From Acidobacteriota bacterium (GTDB lineage: Bacteria > Pseudomonadota > Alphaproteobacteria > Caulobacterales > Hyphomonadaceae): a stretch of DNA of 64,000 nucleotides. The DNA lies in assembly GCA_016712445.1 (NCBI GenBank), contig JADJRB010000002.1:124001-188000 (forward strand), written 5' to 3'. Both the position numbers and the translations under genes were made by a program. The notes under the pieces are model-generated. The model did no database searches, had not been told where the DNA came from, and saw only the letters and a program-made list of their open reading frames with translations. Position 1 is the stretch's first letter. Every line of letters begins with the position of its first letter. This document shows, one piece after another, positions 24,961 to 33,414 of the stretch.

Positions 24961-26008
24961 TAGAGCGTCGCGCGGTCACGCAGAATCAAAGATTCCCAGT
25001 TTGAGCGGGTTGTGATTCACTTCTTTCAGGAGGTGGCTCATGGCTGAGGCATATTCGAAGGATCTTCGTCGCCGAGTGGTGGCGTTTGTTGAGCGGGGCA
25101 ACTCACGGCAGGCCGCGGCACGTCAGTTTGGGGTAAGCCCCAGCTTTGCGGTGAAGCTGCTGAAGTTGTGGCAGGAGACGGGGAGCGTCACGCCTCGCCC
25201 TGTGGGTGGCCGGCGGCACGCCAAGCTGGCGCCATATCTGGATTTCTTGATTGGCGAGGTTGAGGCGCAGCCGGACGTGACGATGCCGGAATTGGCGCGC
25301 CGGCTGGCGTCGGAGCACGGGGTGACGGCGGCACCGGCATCGCTCTCCCGGGTGCTCTGCCAGGCCGGGTTCACAGATAAAAAAGCGCTTCTGGCAGCGG
25401 AGCAAGAACGCGCTGATGTGAAAGCCGCCCGGGCGGACTGGAAGCACTACCGTCAGCCCGCGATGCAGGCCGAACCCGGTCGTCTGGTCTTCATCGACGA
25501 AACATCCGTGAAGACTAACATGTGCCGTCTTCGCGGACGGTCTCTGTGCGGGAAGCGTCTGAAAGCAACGGCGCCATTCGGGAAATGGGGTACACAGACG
25601 TTCATTGCAGGCCTGCGCTGTGGTGAACTCACGGCGCCCTGGGTCGTCGAAGGCGCCATGAACCGGTCTGCGTTCGAAGTTTACATCGAGACCCAGCTCG
25701 CCCCGACACTCTCACCCGGCGATGTCGTCATCCTCGACAATCTCAGCGTCCACTACAGCCAGCGCGCCGAAGACGCCCTCGCTGAACGTGGCGCGTGGTT
25801 CCTCTACCTGCCGAAATACTCTCCCGACCTCAACCCGATCGAGATGGCTTTCTCAAAGCTGAAAGCCCATCTCCGCGCCGCCGCCGCCCGAACCTTTGAG
25901 GACCTCAATGACGCCATCGGTGATATCTGCAAGCTCTTCACACCAGCCGAATGCTGGAACTTCTTCAAAGCCGCGGGCTATGCGTCCAAATGAAAGCGCG
26001 ATGCTCTA
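24961..26008. mobile_element. IS630-family insertion sequence, complete
   Basis: A 1,048-base element including the TA at each edge. Ends: TAGAGCGTCGCGC on the left and, reversed, TAGAGCATCGCGC on the right, 12 of 13 matching. IS630/Tc1-type elements insert at TA and duplicate it; TA stands at both edges (24961–24962 and 26007–26008). Taking out the element plus one TA restores the crotonase reading frame. So this is a simple and fairly recent insertion. Confidence 0.92.
25040..25993 (+). CDS. IS630-family transposase
   Basis: A 317-aa single-frame transposase. The N-terminal helix-turn-helix (RQAAARQFGVSPSFAVKLLKLW) and a second DNA-binding part (LARRLASEHGVTAAPASLSRVL) come first. The DDE catalytic residues are in VFIDETSV, VVILDNLSVHYS and YSPDLNPIEMAFSKLK. 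Many IS630 relatives need a frameshift; this one is uninterrupted, so may be active. It has AGGAGG upstream of the ATG. Confidence 0.96.
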   Translation: MAEAYSKDLRRRVVAFVERGNSRQAAARQFGVSPSFAVKLLKLWQETGSVTPRPVGGRRHAKLAPYLDFLIGEVEAQPDVTMPELARRLASEHGVTAAPASLSRVLCQAGFTDKKALLAAEQERADVKAARADWKHYRQPAMQAEPGRLVFIDETSVKTNMCRLRGRSLCGKRLKATAPFGKWGTQTFIAGLRCGELTAPWVVEGAMNRSAFEVYIETQLAPTLSPGDVVILDNLSVHYSQRAEDALAERGAWFLYLPKYSPDLNPIEMAFSKLKAHLRAAAARTFEDLNDAIGDICKLFTPAECWNFFKAAGYASK

Positions 26009-26561
26009 GGTCTTCAGGGCTGACCACGATGTCTACGAAACCTGCCCGGCAAGCGTCATTCGGTCCGAACATTTCGCCAAGGACGACTGTCCGATTGAGC
26101 CAGGCAGGGTGAAGGCGGCTTCGTGCAAGCTCGATCGCAAAGGCGGGCGGGACGATTCCGATGGCGACTTCGTTGAGCCCGATCCGGAGGGGACTTCTCG
26201 CTGCGATCCGGAGATCGCTAGCCAGCAATAAAAACGCTCCCATTGGGTAAGCATGGCCTTCAAGCAGCCCAATAACCGGATAGGGAAATTCAAGCAGACG
26301 TGCGGCGAGTTCGGCGCCCTGTCTCACCATGTCCTGTAATGCCGCGCGGTCTCCCGACTTAAAAACCGACAGGTCAAAGCCGGCCGAAAAAACACCTGGG
26401 ACGGCCGACCGCAGGACCACAGGTCCGCCATTGCGCTCGGCGACGTCTAACGCGTCAGAGAGCCTGTCCAGCATCGCCGGCGACATGATGTTTGCCTTGC
26501 CATCATTCAGCGCAATCACGCTGATGCCAGCGTTCCATGTATAGCTTACCCGCTCTGGCAT
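26009..26561 (-). pseudogene. Crotonase (enoyl-CoA hydratase/isomerase family), 5' part split by IS630
   Basis: Encodes the core of a crotonase-fold enzyme acting on acyl-CoA thioesters. Visible: VIALNDGKANIMSPAMLDRLSDAL, an oxyanion-hole loop PGVFSAGFDLSVF and a second one EGHAYPMGAFLLLASDLRIA. The usual catalytic Glu region is replaced by LRIGLNEVAIGIVPP. The chain ends at the IS edge after VSPEDL; the artificial extension into the IS is not real. With the 3' part the enzyme would be about 233 aa. Start at 26561, with GGAG upstream, not at 26588. It diverges from the tetR gene. Confidence 0.9.
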
Positions 26562-26604
26562 TGTGGCAACTCCTTGATCTGAGGCCAAGGCTTGCGAATT
26601 TGAT

Positions 26605-26618
26605 TTAGACCAGTCAAT
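26605..26618. promoter_or_regulatory. Candidate TetR operator between crotonase and tetR
   Basis: TTAGACCAGTCAAT, a quasi-palindrome (GAC-CA-GTC centre) in the 87-base divergent gap, 30 bases before the tetR ATG. Its centre resembles the GACCxGTC form bound by LmrA/YxaF-type repressors. The regulator here belongs to that look-alike group, so self-control is plausible. Confidence 0.45.
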
Positions 26619-26648
26619 ATAATCCGAGATTCTTCAGGAGGCAGTGTC

Positions 26649-27239
26649 ATGGCGCCAAGGCAACGCCACCGCGTGCCCGTCATTGACGCAGCGGTGAAAC
26701 TTTTCCGCCAGCAGGGTTATGCTGCGACAGGTCTCAATGATCTTGTCGATTCCTCCGGCGCACCCAAGGGGTCGCTCTACCACTATTTCCCGGAGGGCAA
26801 GCCTTCGATCGCCGCAGCGGCAGTTGAGGAGGCTGGCCAGCGCGTCGTCCGTACCGTCGAGACGCTGGTGCGCAAGACCGGGTCGACCTCAGAGCTCCTT
26901 CGGGAGCACGCGCGGCTTCTTGCTGGCTGGATGGAAAAGTCTGGCTACCGGGATGGTTGCCCGATCACCACGGTCATCCTGGAGCTTGCCCCAAGGGACC
27001 GGCGGGTCACCGAAGCCGCGCGAAAGGCTTACAGTGCAAGGCAGGCCCTGATTGAAGGAAAGCTCGCTGAAGATGGATTTTCCCGCACTGAAGCCGGCCG
27101 TCTTGCGGTGCTGTGTATCTCTGCTTTGCAGGGGAGCCTCATTCAGGCCCGCGTGGATCGGAGCCGCAAACCAATTGAGGCGACCGCTGGAGAACTTGGC
27201 CAGCTTATCGAATTGGCGCGGCTCTCTCGCCGGACCTGA
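26649..27239 (+). CDS. TetR/AcrR-family regulator (LmrA/YxaF-like)
   Basis: A 196-aa dimeric repressor. The DNA-binding part is RVPVIDAAVKLFRQQGYAATGLNDLVDSSGAPKGSLYHYFPEGKPSI; the GAPKGSLYHYFPEGK recognition helix is that of the LmrA/YxaF branch. The C-terminal ligand domain has DGCPITTVILELAP, also usual in that branch. It diverges from the split crotonase and hydrolase genes, which it probably controlled; those are now broken, so the regulator may be left without its main targets. Good ribosome site (AGGAGG) before the ATG. Confidence 0.9.
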   Translation: MAPRQRHRVPVIDAAVKLFRQQGYAATGLNDLVDSSGAPKGSLYHYFPEGKPSIAAAAVEEAGQRVVRTVETLVRKTGSTSELLREHARLLAGWMEKSGYRDGCPITTVILELAPRDRRVTEAARKAYSARQALIEGKLAEDGFSRTEAGRLAVLCISALQGSLIQARVDRSRKPIEATAGELGQLIELARLSRRT

Positions 27240-27274
27240 ACATCAGCCGGCCTGTTCCTCTAACCGGAATAGAG

Positions 27275-27715
27275 TCAGACCGGTCCTGTGGAGCCTTGTC
27301 CGGGAACGGACCGTTCGCCCGCTATCCACCGATAGGCATCAACCAGGTCGAATCCGATGGAGAGGATATTGGTGGTGAGCACTACAACGCCGTAGATGTA
27401 CTCGGTGCGCCCGATTGATCCTGCATCAGGCCCCGCCAGCCGTGCTGCGATCGCAAAACAAAGTGGGATCCAAACAACAAGATGAGGGAAGGCCAGGGCG
27501 CGCGAGAGCCCTCCGAGACGGAGTGCCAGCCACGTGTTACTGACGCCGACCAGGCCGGCGCTGATGGCTGTCCACAGGCCAACTGGCGTGCCAAGTAAGA
27601 AAATCGAAGCTGCGTTGACCGGTACGAGCCAGCCCGCAATCCAGAACCTGACCCAAAGGGGAAGGCTGTTGAACGAGCGCGAAATCGACTGAACGACTGA
27701 CCGGCCAGAAATCAT
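27275..27715 (-). CDS. Four-helix membrane protein of unknown function
   Basis: A 146-aa protein with about four hydrophobic stretches (FWIAGWLVPVNAASIFLLG, GLWTAISAGLVGVSNTWLAL, FPHLVVWIPLCFAIAARLAG and YIYGVVVLTTNILSIGFDLVDAYRW). No catalytic motif. It starts 7 bases after the DoxX-like gene ends, so the two are probably co-transcribed. I do not recognise a family. Confidence 0.6.
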   Translation of the reverse strand: MISGRSVVQSISRSFNSLPLWVRFWIAGWLVPVNAASIFLLGTPVGLWTAISAGLVGVSNTWLALRLGGLSRALAFPHLVVWIPLCFAIAARLAGPDAGSIGRTEYIYGVVVLTTNILSIGFDLVDAYRWIAGERSVPGQGSTGPV

Positions 27716-27722
27716 TGCAGCC

Positions 27723-28145
27723 TCAGGCTTCGGTCGGGGCAGGCCTGGGGCGCGCCAGGTAGGTTACCAGCCCGGACAGGGCGAGCGCGCCGAGGGCCAT
27801 CAAGAAGAGTACAGGGCTTTCAGCGGCGCCGGGCGAGCTGGATGCAGGGGTGGATATGCCAAGGAAAGTGAGGTGGGCTGCCACAGCGCCGGCAGAAACG
27901 AGAGTGGCGAGAAGGCCGCCCCAGAAGCGCCTTGCCACAAGCAGGATGGCGGCGAGGAACTCGAGCGCTCCGGTCAAGTATCGTCCGAAAGGCTCGATGA
28001 ATGCGAGCGTGAGGCCTGTCTGGTCGCTGACATTGGCTTCGATGATGGAGAAGATCGGTACGTCGCCAGTGAACTTCTGAATCCCCATGAAGACAAGGAA
28101 CGCGGCAAGAATGAGGGGCGGCGCTGTGACAAGGATCGGGCGCAT
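27723..28145 (-). CDS. DoxX-like membrane protein
   Basis: A 140-aa membrane protein with four helices: ILVTAPPLILAAFLVFMGIQKF, FGRYLTGALEFLAAILLVARRF, GGLLATLVSAGAVAAHLTFLG and VLFLMALGALALSGLVTYL. The pattern 'GIQKFTGD...GALEFLAAILL' resembles the DoxX-like group, small proteins of the membrane with few known roles. Divergent from the thioredoxin-like gene 152 bases away. A second DoxX protein lies in the bufferin operon (32878–33414), but the two are not close. Confidence 0.65.
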   Translation of the reverse strand: MRPILVTAPPLILAAFLVFMGIQKFTGDVPIFSIIEANVSDQTGLTLAFIEPFGRYLTGALEFLAAILLVARRFWGGLLATLVSAGAVAAHLTFLGISTPASSSPGAAESPVLFLMALGALALSGLVTYLARPRPAPTEA

Positions 28146-28297
28146 GAGAGGAATAATCCATTTGTTGACTGGTGAGTCCGGAATATCCGCTCGCCAGACC
28201 GTTACGCAAGCGATATCACGAAAATGTCAGTCCCGCAGAGCGAGGGGACAGGTTAAGCAACGGGCAGATTCTGCCGACCCCAGAAGGAGACGAGATC

Positions 28298-28741
28298 ATG
28301 AAAACCCTGTTTTCCGCCGCAGCTGTAATGTTGGCCGCGATTGCCCCGCTGGCCGCTTGTGCGGAAACAAAACGGCCAGCCGGAGAAGCGAGCCGTCCGG
28401 TTGAGTCGTCCGAGATCGCTGCCGTTCGCGTCTATGCCGACTGGTGCCCCAACTGCCGGGCGCTCGATCCAAAGCTGGACGCCGTTGCCGCGTCCGGAGA
28501 ATGGGACGGTGTCAGCTTTGTGCGCATCGACTATACCAAGCGCGACAAGGAGGCCGTATTCGCTGAAGCAGACCGTCTTGGTGTTGGCCCGGCGATCCGG
28601 ACCCATTTTGCAGGCGGTATCAAGACGGGCCAACTCCTGTTGGTCGATGTCCAGAGCCAGGCCGTGATTGATCTCGTGACGCACAAGGAAACAGAGGCCG
28701 GAATCTCCGATCGCATTCGGGCGGCACAGACCGGTAGCTGA
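28298..28741 (+). CDS. Exported thioredoxin-like protein
   Basis: A 147-aa thioredoxin-fold protein with a signal peptide (TLFSAAAVMLAAIAPLAACAE, possible lipobox AAC). The redox motif is in RVYADWCPNCRALDPKLD; the cis-Pro position normally seen later is not obvious. It has a strong ribosome site (AGAAGGAGA) before the ATG at 28298, preferred over the longer frame from 28172. It points to the end of the bufferin operon and stops 2 bases from its last gene. A periplasmic thiol redox role next to a Cys-peptide operon is tempting but not shown. Confidence 0.75.
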   Translation: MKTLFSAAAVMLAAIAPLAACAETKRPAGEASRPVESSEIAAVRVYADWCPNCRALDPKLDAVAASGEWDGVSFVRIDYTKRDKEAVFAEADRLGVGPAIRTHFAGGIKTGQLLLVDVQSQAVIDLVTHKETEAGISDRIRAAQTGS

Positions 28742-28743
28742 CT

Positions 28744-28935
28744 TTAGCCCCGCGGCGGCGCCTTGGCCGCAAGCGCACTGAACAGGGAAACGCAGAAGGG
28801 CACGACATAGCTCAGGCCCATCTTCCAGAGGTTTGGAAGTTCAAGCGCAGCAACGCGTTCGAACTGGTTGATCAGAGTCAGCAGCGAGCCCACAATCAGG
28901 GCGACGATGACTGCTCGGATCAGGATTGGGCGCAT
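28744..28935 (-). CDS. NrtS-like small membrane protein
   Basis: A 63-aa membrane protein with two helices. The pattern RAVIVALIVGSLLTLINQFE...KMGLSYVVPFCVSLFSA resembles NrtS, a tiny protein first linked to nitrate/nitrite transport in cyanobacteria, but the family is wide and substrate cannot be told. It is the last gene of the bufferin operon, beginning 3 bases after the esterase stop. Its short length is normal for the family. Confidence 0.65.
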   Translation of the reverse strand: MRPILIRAVIVALIVGSLLTLINQFERVAALELPNLWKMGLSYVVPFCVSLFSALAAKAPPRG

Positions 28936-28938
28936 TTT

Positions 28939-30183
28939 TCAAGGGTCCTTCGGCTCGGAGGGCAGCATCGGCACATACTGCTGGTCGATGCTCCAGAAGT
29001 TCAACTCACCTTTTTCAAGGGGACGCTCGGGATCGCCCGGATGTGCGCCGGTCCGAATGGTAGCGGCAATATCCGCCAGGACGCCGGGATGGCGGCGGAA
29101 ATAGTTGTGCGGATCGAACCGGTCGGCGTCTGTGACTGAAATGAAGGAGACGGACCGGACGCCCCGGAATACAGCCTTGGATTCTTCCGACATGGATTCG
29201 GCCGTCAGGGCGCCGAAGCGAGGCGCGCCGAAGACCCAGCCGGACAGGCCAAGTGCGTTGTCTCCTGGATTTACGTAGACGTTGATCTGGCCGAACCCCA
29301 TGCCAAAAGCTTCGGCGACCAGCCGCTGCTCCATCACGCCAAGGTCCATGTCCGGCGCCGCAAGGATCAGGTTTTCGACCCGGTAAGTGTCGCGCATCGA
29401 CAGGCCTGACCCGCGCGCTTCAATCATCAGCTCCCGGAGTGCGTCTGTTACCAGCGATACGCCCCGGCTGTGCGCGAGGATCGTGACAGAATCGACTTCC
29501 GGCGCCGCGCTGATCAGGCGGATCACTTCTTTCAGGTGGAAGATCGCAAAATCCCCATCCTGGGTGTCGCCAAGATAGCCCCATACCGATCGTCCGCCCG
29601 TTGGCCAGCTGAACAAGACCGGCACTGAGGCGCGCCCGGAAGCATTCCAGACTTCGAAGAGATTGAAAGCGCCATGGTCGAATGTGTTGTTGAAGCCATG
29701 CACGTAGAGCAGCACGTTTCCGGTATCCTGGCTGGCGACCGCCTCAGAAAGCATTCCCTGAAATGCCTTGCCGGCTTCCTGGTACCGCGCAAGGGACGGG
29801 CGCTCACGTGTAAGCACGCCGTTCTCGATCGAAAAAGCGAGCGGCGTGCCGGGGAAACGGACGATTTCACTGATCGAGTTAGCTGAGTAAGCGGGACGCT
29901 GGTCGCTCTCGCCGGACATAAAGGCGCCATAGGCCGGCGCGTCCATCCCTGTCACCTCGATGCGGGCTTTGCCAGCCGCCATGGAAGTCGATCGCTCAAC
30001 GCCATATCCGCCGCCGCGAGGTGCCCGGTCCGTGATATACAAGATTTCGCCGGTCATCATGTCTGCAGTGTCTGCGGGCATCTGGCTATACCGGGCCCAC
30101 CCGGATGGCGCGCTGCCTGCCGGATAGCTGCTGGCGCAGCCACCCATCAAAAGCGTTGCGGCGGCGGCAACGGCGTACTTCAT
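28939..30183 (-). CDS. Lipoprotein alpha/beta hydrolase (DUF900-type esterase)
   Basis: A 414-aa lipoprotein (AAATLLMGGCASS signal, start at 30183). The hydrolase core: GNVLLYVHGFNNTFDHGAF (oxyanion HGFN, the DUF900 form), VLFSWPTGG, the nucleophile elbow TILAHSRGVSLV (AHSRG rather than GHSMG) and an acid in LILAAPDMD. The likely catalytic His is in DPHNYFRRHPG. Enzymes of this kind split esters or peptidoglycan/lipid side groups outside the cell. It overlaps the gene before it by 4 bases and is part of the long bufferin operon. Substrate unknown. The longer frame from 30603 adds the wrong frame of the neighbour. Confidence 0.8.
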   Translation of the reverse strand: MKYAVAAAATLLMGGCASSYPAGSAPSGWARYSQMPADTADMMTGEILYITDRAPRGGGYGVERSTSMAAGKARIEVTGMDAPAYGAFMSGESDQRPAYSANSISEIVRFPGTPLAFSIENGVLTRERPSLARYQEAGKAFQGMLSEAVASQDTGNVLLYVHGFNNTFDHGAFNLFEVWNASGRASVPVLFSWPTGGRSVWGYLGDTQDGDFAIFHLKEVIRLISAAPEVDSVTILAHSRGVSLVTDALRELMIEARGSGLSMRDTYRVENLILAAPDMDLGVMEQRLVAEAFGMGFGQINVYVNPGDNALGLSGWVFGAPRFGALTAESMSEESKAVFRGVRSVSFISVTDADRFDPHNYFRRHPGVLADIAATIRTGAHPGDPERPLEKGELNFWSIDQQYVPMLPSEPKDP

Positions 30184-30557
30184 CGGCGGCTCCAGACAGG
30201 TTGGCACAGATAAGGTCTGACCCAGATCAACCCCAGCATCCCGGCGGTGATCGTGGACAACAGGCCGGCGAGGAGCAGGGCGATTGCCGGCGTTCCCCCA
30301 AGCGCGCCGGCCAACGCGCCCGACACCGAAAGGCTGAGCGTTATGATCCAGCCGGACAGAAACACAGCGGATGCACGCCAGCCCGTAAGCAGCGTCGAGG
30401 AAAACATCGCCGCATATCCCCCGAGCGCGAATGCACATGCGGGGACTGAGCCGAGGAGCGGGCAGTCCCCCGCCTCGCCGAGCGGGGCAACAGCCCATGA
30501 AAGCGTGGCCAGAAATCCTGCTATAGTCAGTGCGCCAATCAACAAGAGCCGGTTCAT
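30180..30557 (-). CDS. Four-helix membrane protein of the bufferin operon
   Basis: A 125-aa membrane protein (start at 30557): about four hydrophobic stretches (LLLIGALTIAGFLATLSWAV, ACAFALGGYAAMFSSTLL, SAVFLSGWIITLSLSVSGAL and IALLLAGLLSTITAGMLGLIWV). It has two Cys in a short loop (DCPLLGSVPAC). No known family. It overlaps the genes on both sides by 4 bases each, so its making is coupled to theirs. Confidence 0.62.
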   Translation of the reverse strand: MNRLLLIGALTIAGFLATLSWAVAPLGEAGDCPLLGSVPACAFALGGYAAMFSSTLLTGWRASAVFLSGWIITLSLSVSGALAGALGGTPAIALLLAGLLSTITAGMLGLIWVRPYLCQPVWSRR

Positions 30558-31222
30558 CGGCGAGCCCCGAAGCGAAGTGAATAAAGAGATGCGGAGAAGA
30601 CAAGAACGTGCGCCGTATTCAGCGCTGTCGGTACGATAAATGATGCCGGCTCCGGCCACAGACTGTATGCCGCAAAGATCGCGGCAATGAGGACCGCCGG
30701 GCTCAGCAAGGCCATCCAGCGGGGATATCGAGTCCTGCCCGATGAAATCCTCAGTATCCAGATCACCGAGAAGGCAAGGAGCACAAGCCGGAGGACATTG
30801 ACGAGCGGCTCGTTCAGCACAGAAAAACCGGCGAGCAGGATTGCGTCGGCGCGCCCCGCATTGATGGCCTGTACAGCCATTCCCAGGAAGGCTCGCTGCC
30901 CGATCCAGACCGTTCCAATGATGAACGCATAGGCGCACGCTGCAAAGACGATGAGACGGGCGCGGCGATGGCCCGCCAGCAGGTTGGCCGTCAGATGCCA
31001 GTATCCGGCAATGTACAGAGGCGCACTCGCTATACTGATGAAATGTCCGAGAAACAGGCGCGCTTCCGGGACGTGCCCAAAGTAGGTGTAATGAGGATCG
31101 GCATAGTTGCTGCCCGGTGTGAGCTGGAGCAGGCCTTCTCCGAGGCCTGTCAACAAAGCGCCGGCGAGCCCGGCAAAGGCGTAACCGTAGAGTGGGTCCG
31201 GGGGTTGCTGCGCCGGGGTCAC
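30554..31222 (-). CDS. DUF6796-type seven-helix membrane protein
   Basis: A 222-aa membrane protein with six to seven hydrophobic stretches. Recognisable parts: ALLTGLGEGLLQLTPGSNY, HFISIASAPLYIAGYWHL and the end ALNTAHVLVFSASLYSLRFG. It looks like the DUF6796 family; function unknown. Conserved His residues within helices could bind metal or haem, but this is speculation. Overlaps of 4 bases with both neighbours in the bufferin operon. Confidence 0.65.
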   Translation of the reverse strand: MTPAQQPPDPLYGYAFAGLAGALLTGLGEGLLQLTPGSNYADPHYTYFGHVPEARLFLGHFISIASAPLYIAGYWHLTANLLAGHRRARLIVFAACAYAFIIGTVWIGQRAFLGMAVQAINAGRADAILLAGFSVLNEPLVNVLRLVLLAFSVIWILRISSGRTRYPRWMALLSPAVLIAAIFAAYSLWPEPASFIVPTALNTAHVLVFSASLYSLRFGARR

Positions 31223-32874
31223 GGGCGGGTATCCCTGCGAAGGTCGAGAACCTGTCCGGCAGTCACCGTGTCGAATGACAGCACACGCCCGTCGGAAAAG
31301 GTGACACGCAGGCCGTCGATCTGAGGCGCCTCACCCAGACCGATGATCAGGTTTGCGGAACTGTCCGACGCAAGCCCTTGTCCGGGAACAACCTGGCGAA
31401 CGATCTGACGACCCAAAATACCGGCTTCGATCACCGCGCCATAGGCGGAGGGGGAATCGTCAAAGCGCAAGATTACGCTTCTGGCGTCCGGCAACCGGTT
31501 CAGGAAAACGCGCGCAGGACCGTTCAGGTTTACCCAGACAAGATCGGGCCGGCCATCCGCGTCCAGATCGGCCGCAAGCGGCGTGATCGCGAATAGCCGA
31601 TTGGCGACTCCGGTTCGCTTCTCGACCGGCACAAAGTGATGGCCCCCGATATTGAGAAGCACCTTGCCGGCATAGCGATGAATGACGGCGGGCTGACCGA
31701 ACTTTGCATAGTTCTGGGCGATGGCAATGTCTTCCATCCCATCCAGGTTGAAGTCTGCGGTAACGGCGCCCCAACCGAAGCCGAGCCGGGCTGCCTGCAT
31801 GCTCGCGGCGACATCCTCAAACCCGCCTTCACCATCTCCGGCAAACAGCATGTAATCGGGATTGAACCCGGCCGATCCAGGCAGGTCACCTCTCACCAGC
31901 ACTTCCGGCAGGGTGTGGCCGACATTCGAAAAATAAAAGTCGAGATGGCCGTCATCGTTGTAGTCCCCGGCCGCGATGCCCATCGGATAGGAATACACGG
32001 ATGGATTTGGGATAGATTCAAGAGGCGGGGCGCCTGGGTTGCGCCAGGTTTCCACGACGCCCGTATCCTGCGCAGCGACGAGGTCGGCGAGGCCGTCTCG
32101 GTCAATATCCGCAAACACGGCCGTAAATGTGTTGTGTTGGCGGCGCAGGCCCCATTCCGAAGTCGCATCCGTGAAGGCGCCCTTGCCGTCACCGATCAGG
32201 AGATAGGCATATCCTCCGTACGCGCGCGTAAAGATGGTCTCGCCTTCGACGTCACCATTCCGGATATACCCCGACAGATAGAGGTCCGCGTGTCCGTCAC
32301 CGTTGATGTCTCCAGGGCTTATTGAAATGATGGTCGTACGGTCGCTGTCCGGCGGAACAAATACACGCTCTCCCCGGGAAAATGAGCCCCCGGAATTGCG
32401 GAACAACCAGACGCCGCTTTCGCGCGCGAGCAACAGGTCCGGCAATCCATCGGAATCAATGTCTGTCGAGGTGCCCCCCATTGTTGCATCATGCGCGTCC
32501 TTGTCGAGCGCATGGCTCGCGGGCAGGTCTGTCATTGACTTGAAGTCGGGAGCCAGCGCGAAGACGCCGTCAGCCTGGCCGCGTCCGCCGCCCAGCACGA
32601 TCTCGTCCCGGCCGTCCGCATCCAGATCAATGACGATGCCTGCCATGAAGGGCAGGGATCCGGTTTTTTCGGTCAGGTCGGTGCGGTTCTGGAAGTCAAG
32701 CGCAACCGGCACGAACGTGAGTTCCGTCTCGCCCTGAGGCGCCCATTCAAGCTGGAAGAGGCGCAGTCCCAGCCAGCCGGAGCTCAGCACAAGAGCGAGA
32801 ACCGCACCGATGCCCAGCGCCCCGCACCCGTACCAGAAGTGTCTGAAGCTGATCCTGAATGGCCCCCCTGGCAT
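31219..32874 (-). CDS. CRTAC1/ASPIC-UnbV FG-GAP repeat protein
   Basis: A 551-aa exported or membrane-anchored protein. One N-terminal helix (about residues 10–32), then a seven-bladed propeller built of FG-GAP/VCBS repeats, each with a calcium-type loop: DLDADGRDE, DIDSDGLPD, DINGDGHAD, DIDRDGLAD, DYNDDGHLD, DFNLDGMED and DLDADGRPD. The C-terminal domain (about 465–545, VILRFDDSPSAYGAVIEA to VSFDTVTAGQVLDL-like end) is the ASPIC/UnbV domain. Family members are extracellular scaffold or binding proteins. It lies 3 bases after the DoxX gene of the bufferin operon and overlaps DUF6796 by 4 bases. Confidence 0.88.
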   Translation of the reverse strand: MPGGPFRISFRHFWYGCGALGIGAVLALVLSSGWLGLRLFQLEWAPQGETELTFVPVALDFQNRTDLTEKTGSLPFMAGIVIDLDADGRDEIVLGGGRGQADGVFALAPDFKSMTDLPASHALDKDAHDATMGGTSTDIDSDGLPDLLLARESGVWLFRNSGGSFSRGERVFVPPDSDRTTIISISPGDINGDGHADLYLSGYIRNGDVEGETIFTRAYGGYAYLLIGDGKGAFTDATSEWGLRRQHNTFTAVFADIDRDGLADLVAAQDTGVVETWRNPGAPPLESIPNPSVYSYPMGIAAGDYNDDGHLDFYFSNVGHTLPEVLVRGDLPGSAGFNPDYMLFAGDGEGGFEDVAASMQAARLGFGWGAVTADFNLDGMEDIAIAQNYAKFGQPAVIHRYAGKVLLNIGGHHFVPVEKRTGVANRLFAITPLAADLDADGRPDLVWVNLNGPARVFLNRLPDARSVILRFDDSPSAYGAVIEAGILGRQIVRQVVPGQGLASDSSANLIIGLGEAPQIDGLRVTFSDGRVLSFDTVTAGQVLDLRRDTRP

Positions 32875-32877
32875 GGA

Positions 32878-33414
32878 TCAGGCCTTCCGGGCGCCGTCTA
32901 GACCGAGCAGTCGGTCAAGCGACCAGGTGCCGGGGCCGCGGGCCACGAGAACAAACAGGATGGCCGCCCACCACACATGGCTGCCCCACCAGCTGTCAGC
33001 GTCCGGAAATACCAGACGCTCGATGACCAACGTCATGGCCAGAAGGCCGGCTGCAGCAAGGCGCGATGTGAGCCCGAATACCAGCAGGATAGGTAAAAGG
33101 ATCTCCATGATCCCCGCCATGTTTGCAAAGCGCTCGACGATCCACTGGGTCGTCGGTGCATATGTGCCTTCCGCCTGGTCGCTGCAAAGGACGAGGGCGC
33201 CGGGCCTTGTCTCTTCGGGGCAGAAGAATTCGTAGAGGAACAGATCATATTTGTCCGGGTTGAACGACAGGAACCCGTTCCACTTTGTCAGGCCGGACAT
33301 GAAGAAAACCCGCGCGACTGCAAGACGCGCCAGGAAAAGGGCTGCCGGTTCAGCGAGGTCAGCCTTCGTAGCAAGCCATGAATACAAGGTGCGAGCGCGA
33401 TCAAGAAGTGTCAC
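32878..33414 (-). CDS. DoxX-family membrane protein of the bufferin operon (BufD-like)
   Basis: A 178-aa membrane protein of the DoxX group with four helices (LFLARLAVARVFFMSGLTKW, NMAGIMEILLPILLVFGLTSR, LAAAGLLAMTLVIERLVF and WWAAILFVLVARGPGTWSLDRLLG). The start RVFFMSGLTKWNGF is typical. A DoxX protein is the usual fourth gene of bufferin operons, where it is thought to act in the membrane on export, redox or respiration-linked processing. The ATG overlaps the BufC-like stop by 4 bases. Two Cys (FFCPEE and VLCSDQ) lie in a periplasm-facing loop. Confidence 0.9.
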   Translation of the reverse strand: MTLLDRARTLYSWLATKADLAEPAALFLARLAVARVFFMSGLTKWNGFLSFNPDKYDLFLYEFFCPEETRPGALVLCSDQAEGTYAPTTQWIVERFANMAGIMEILLPILLVFGLTSRLAAAGLLAMTLVIERLVFPDADSWWGSHVWWAAILFVLVARGPGTWSLDRLLGLDGARKA

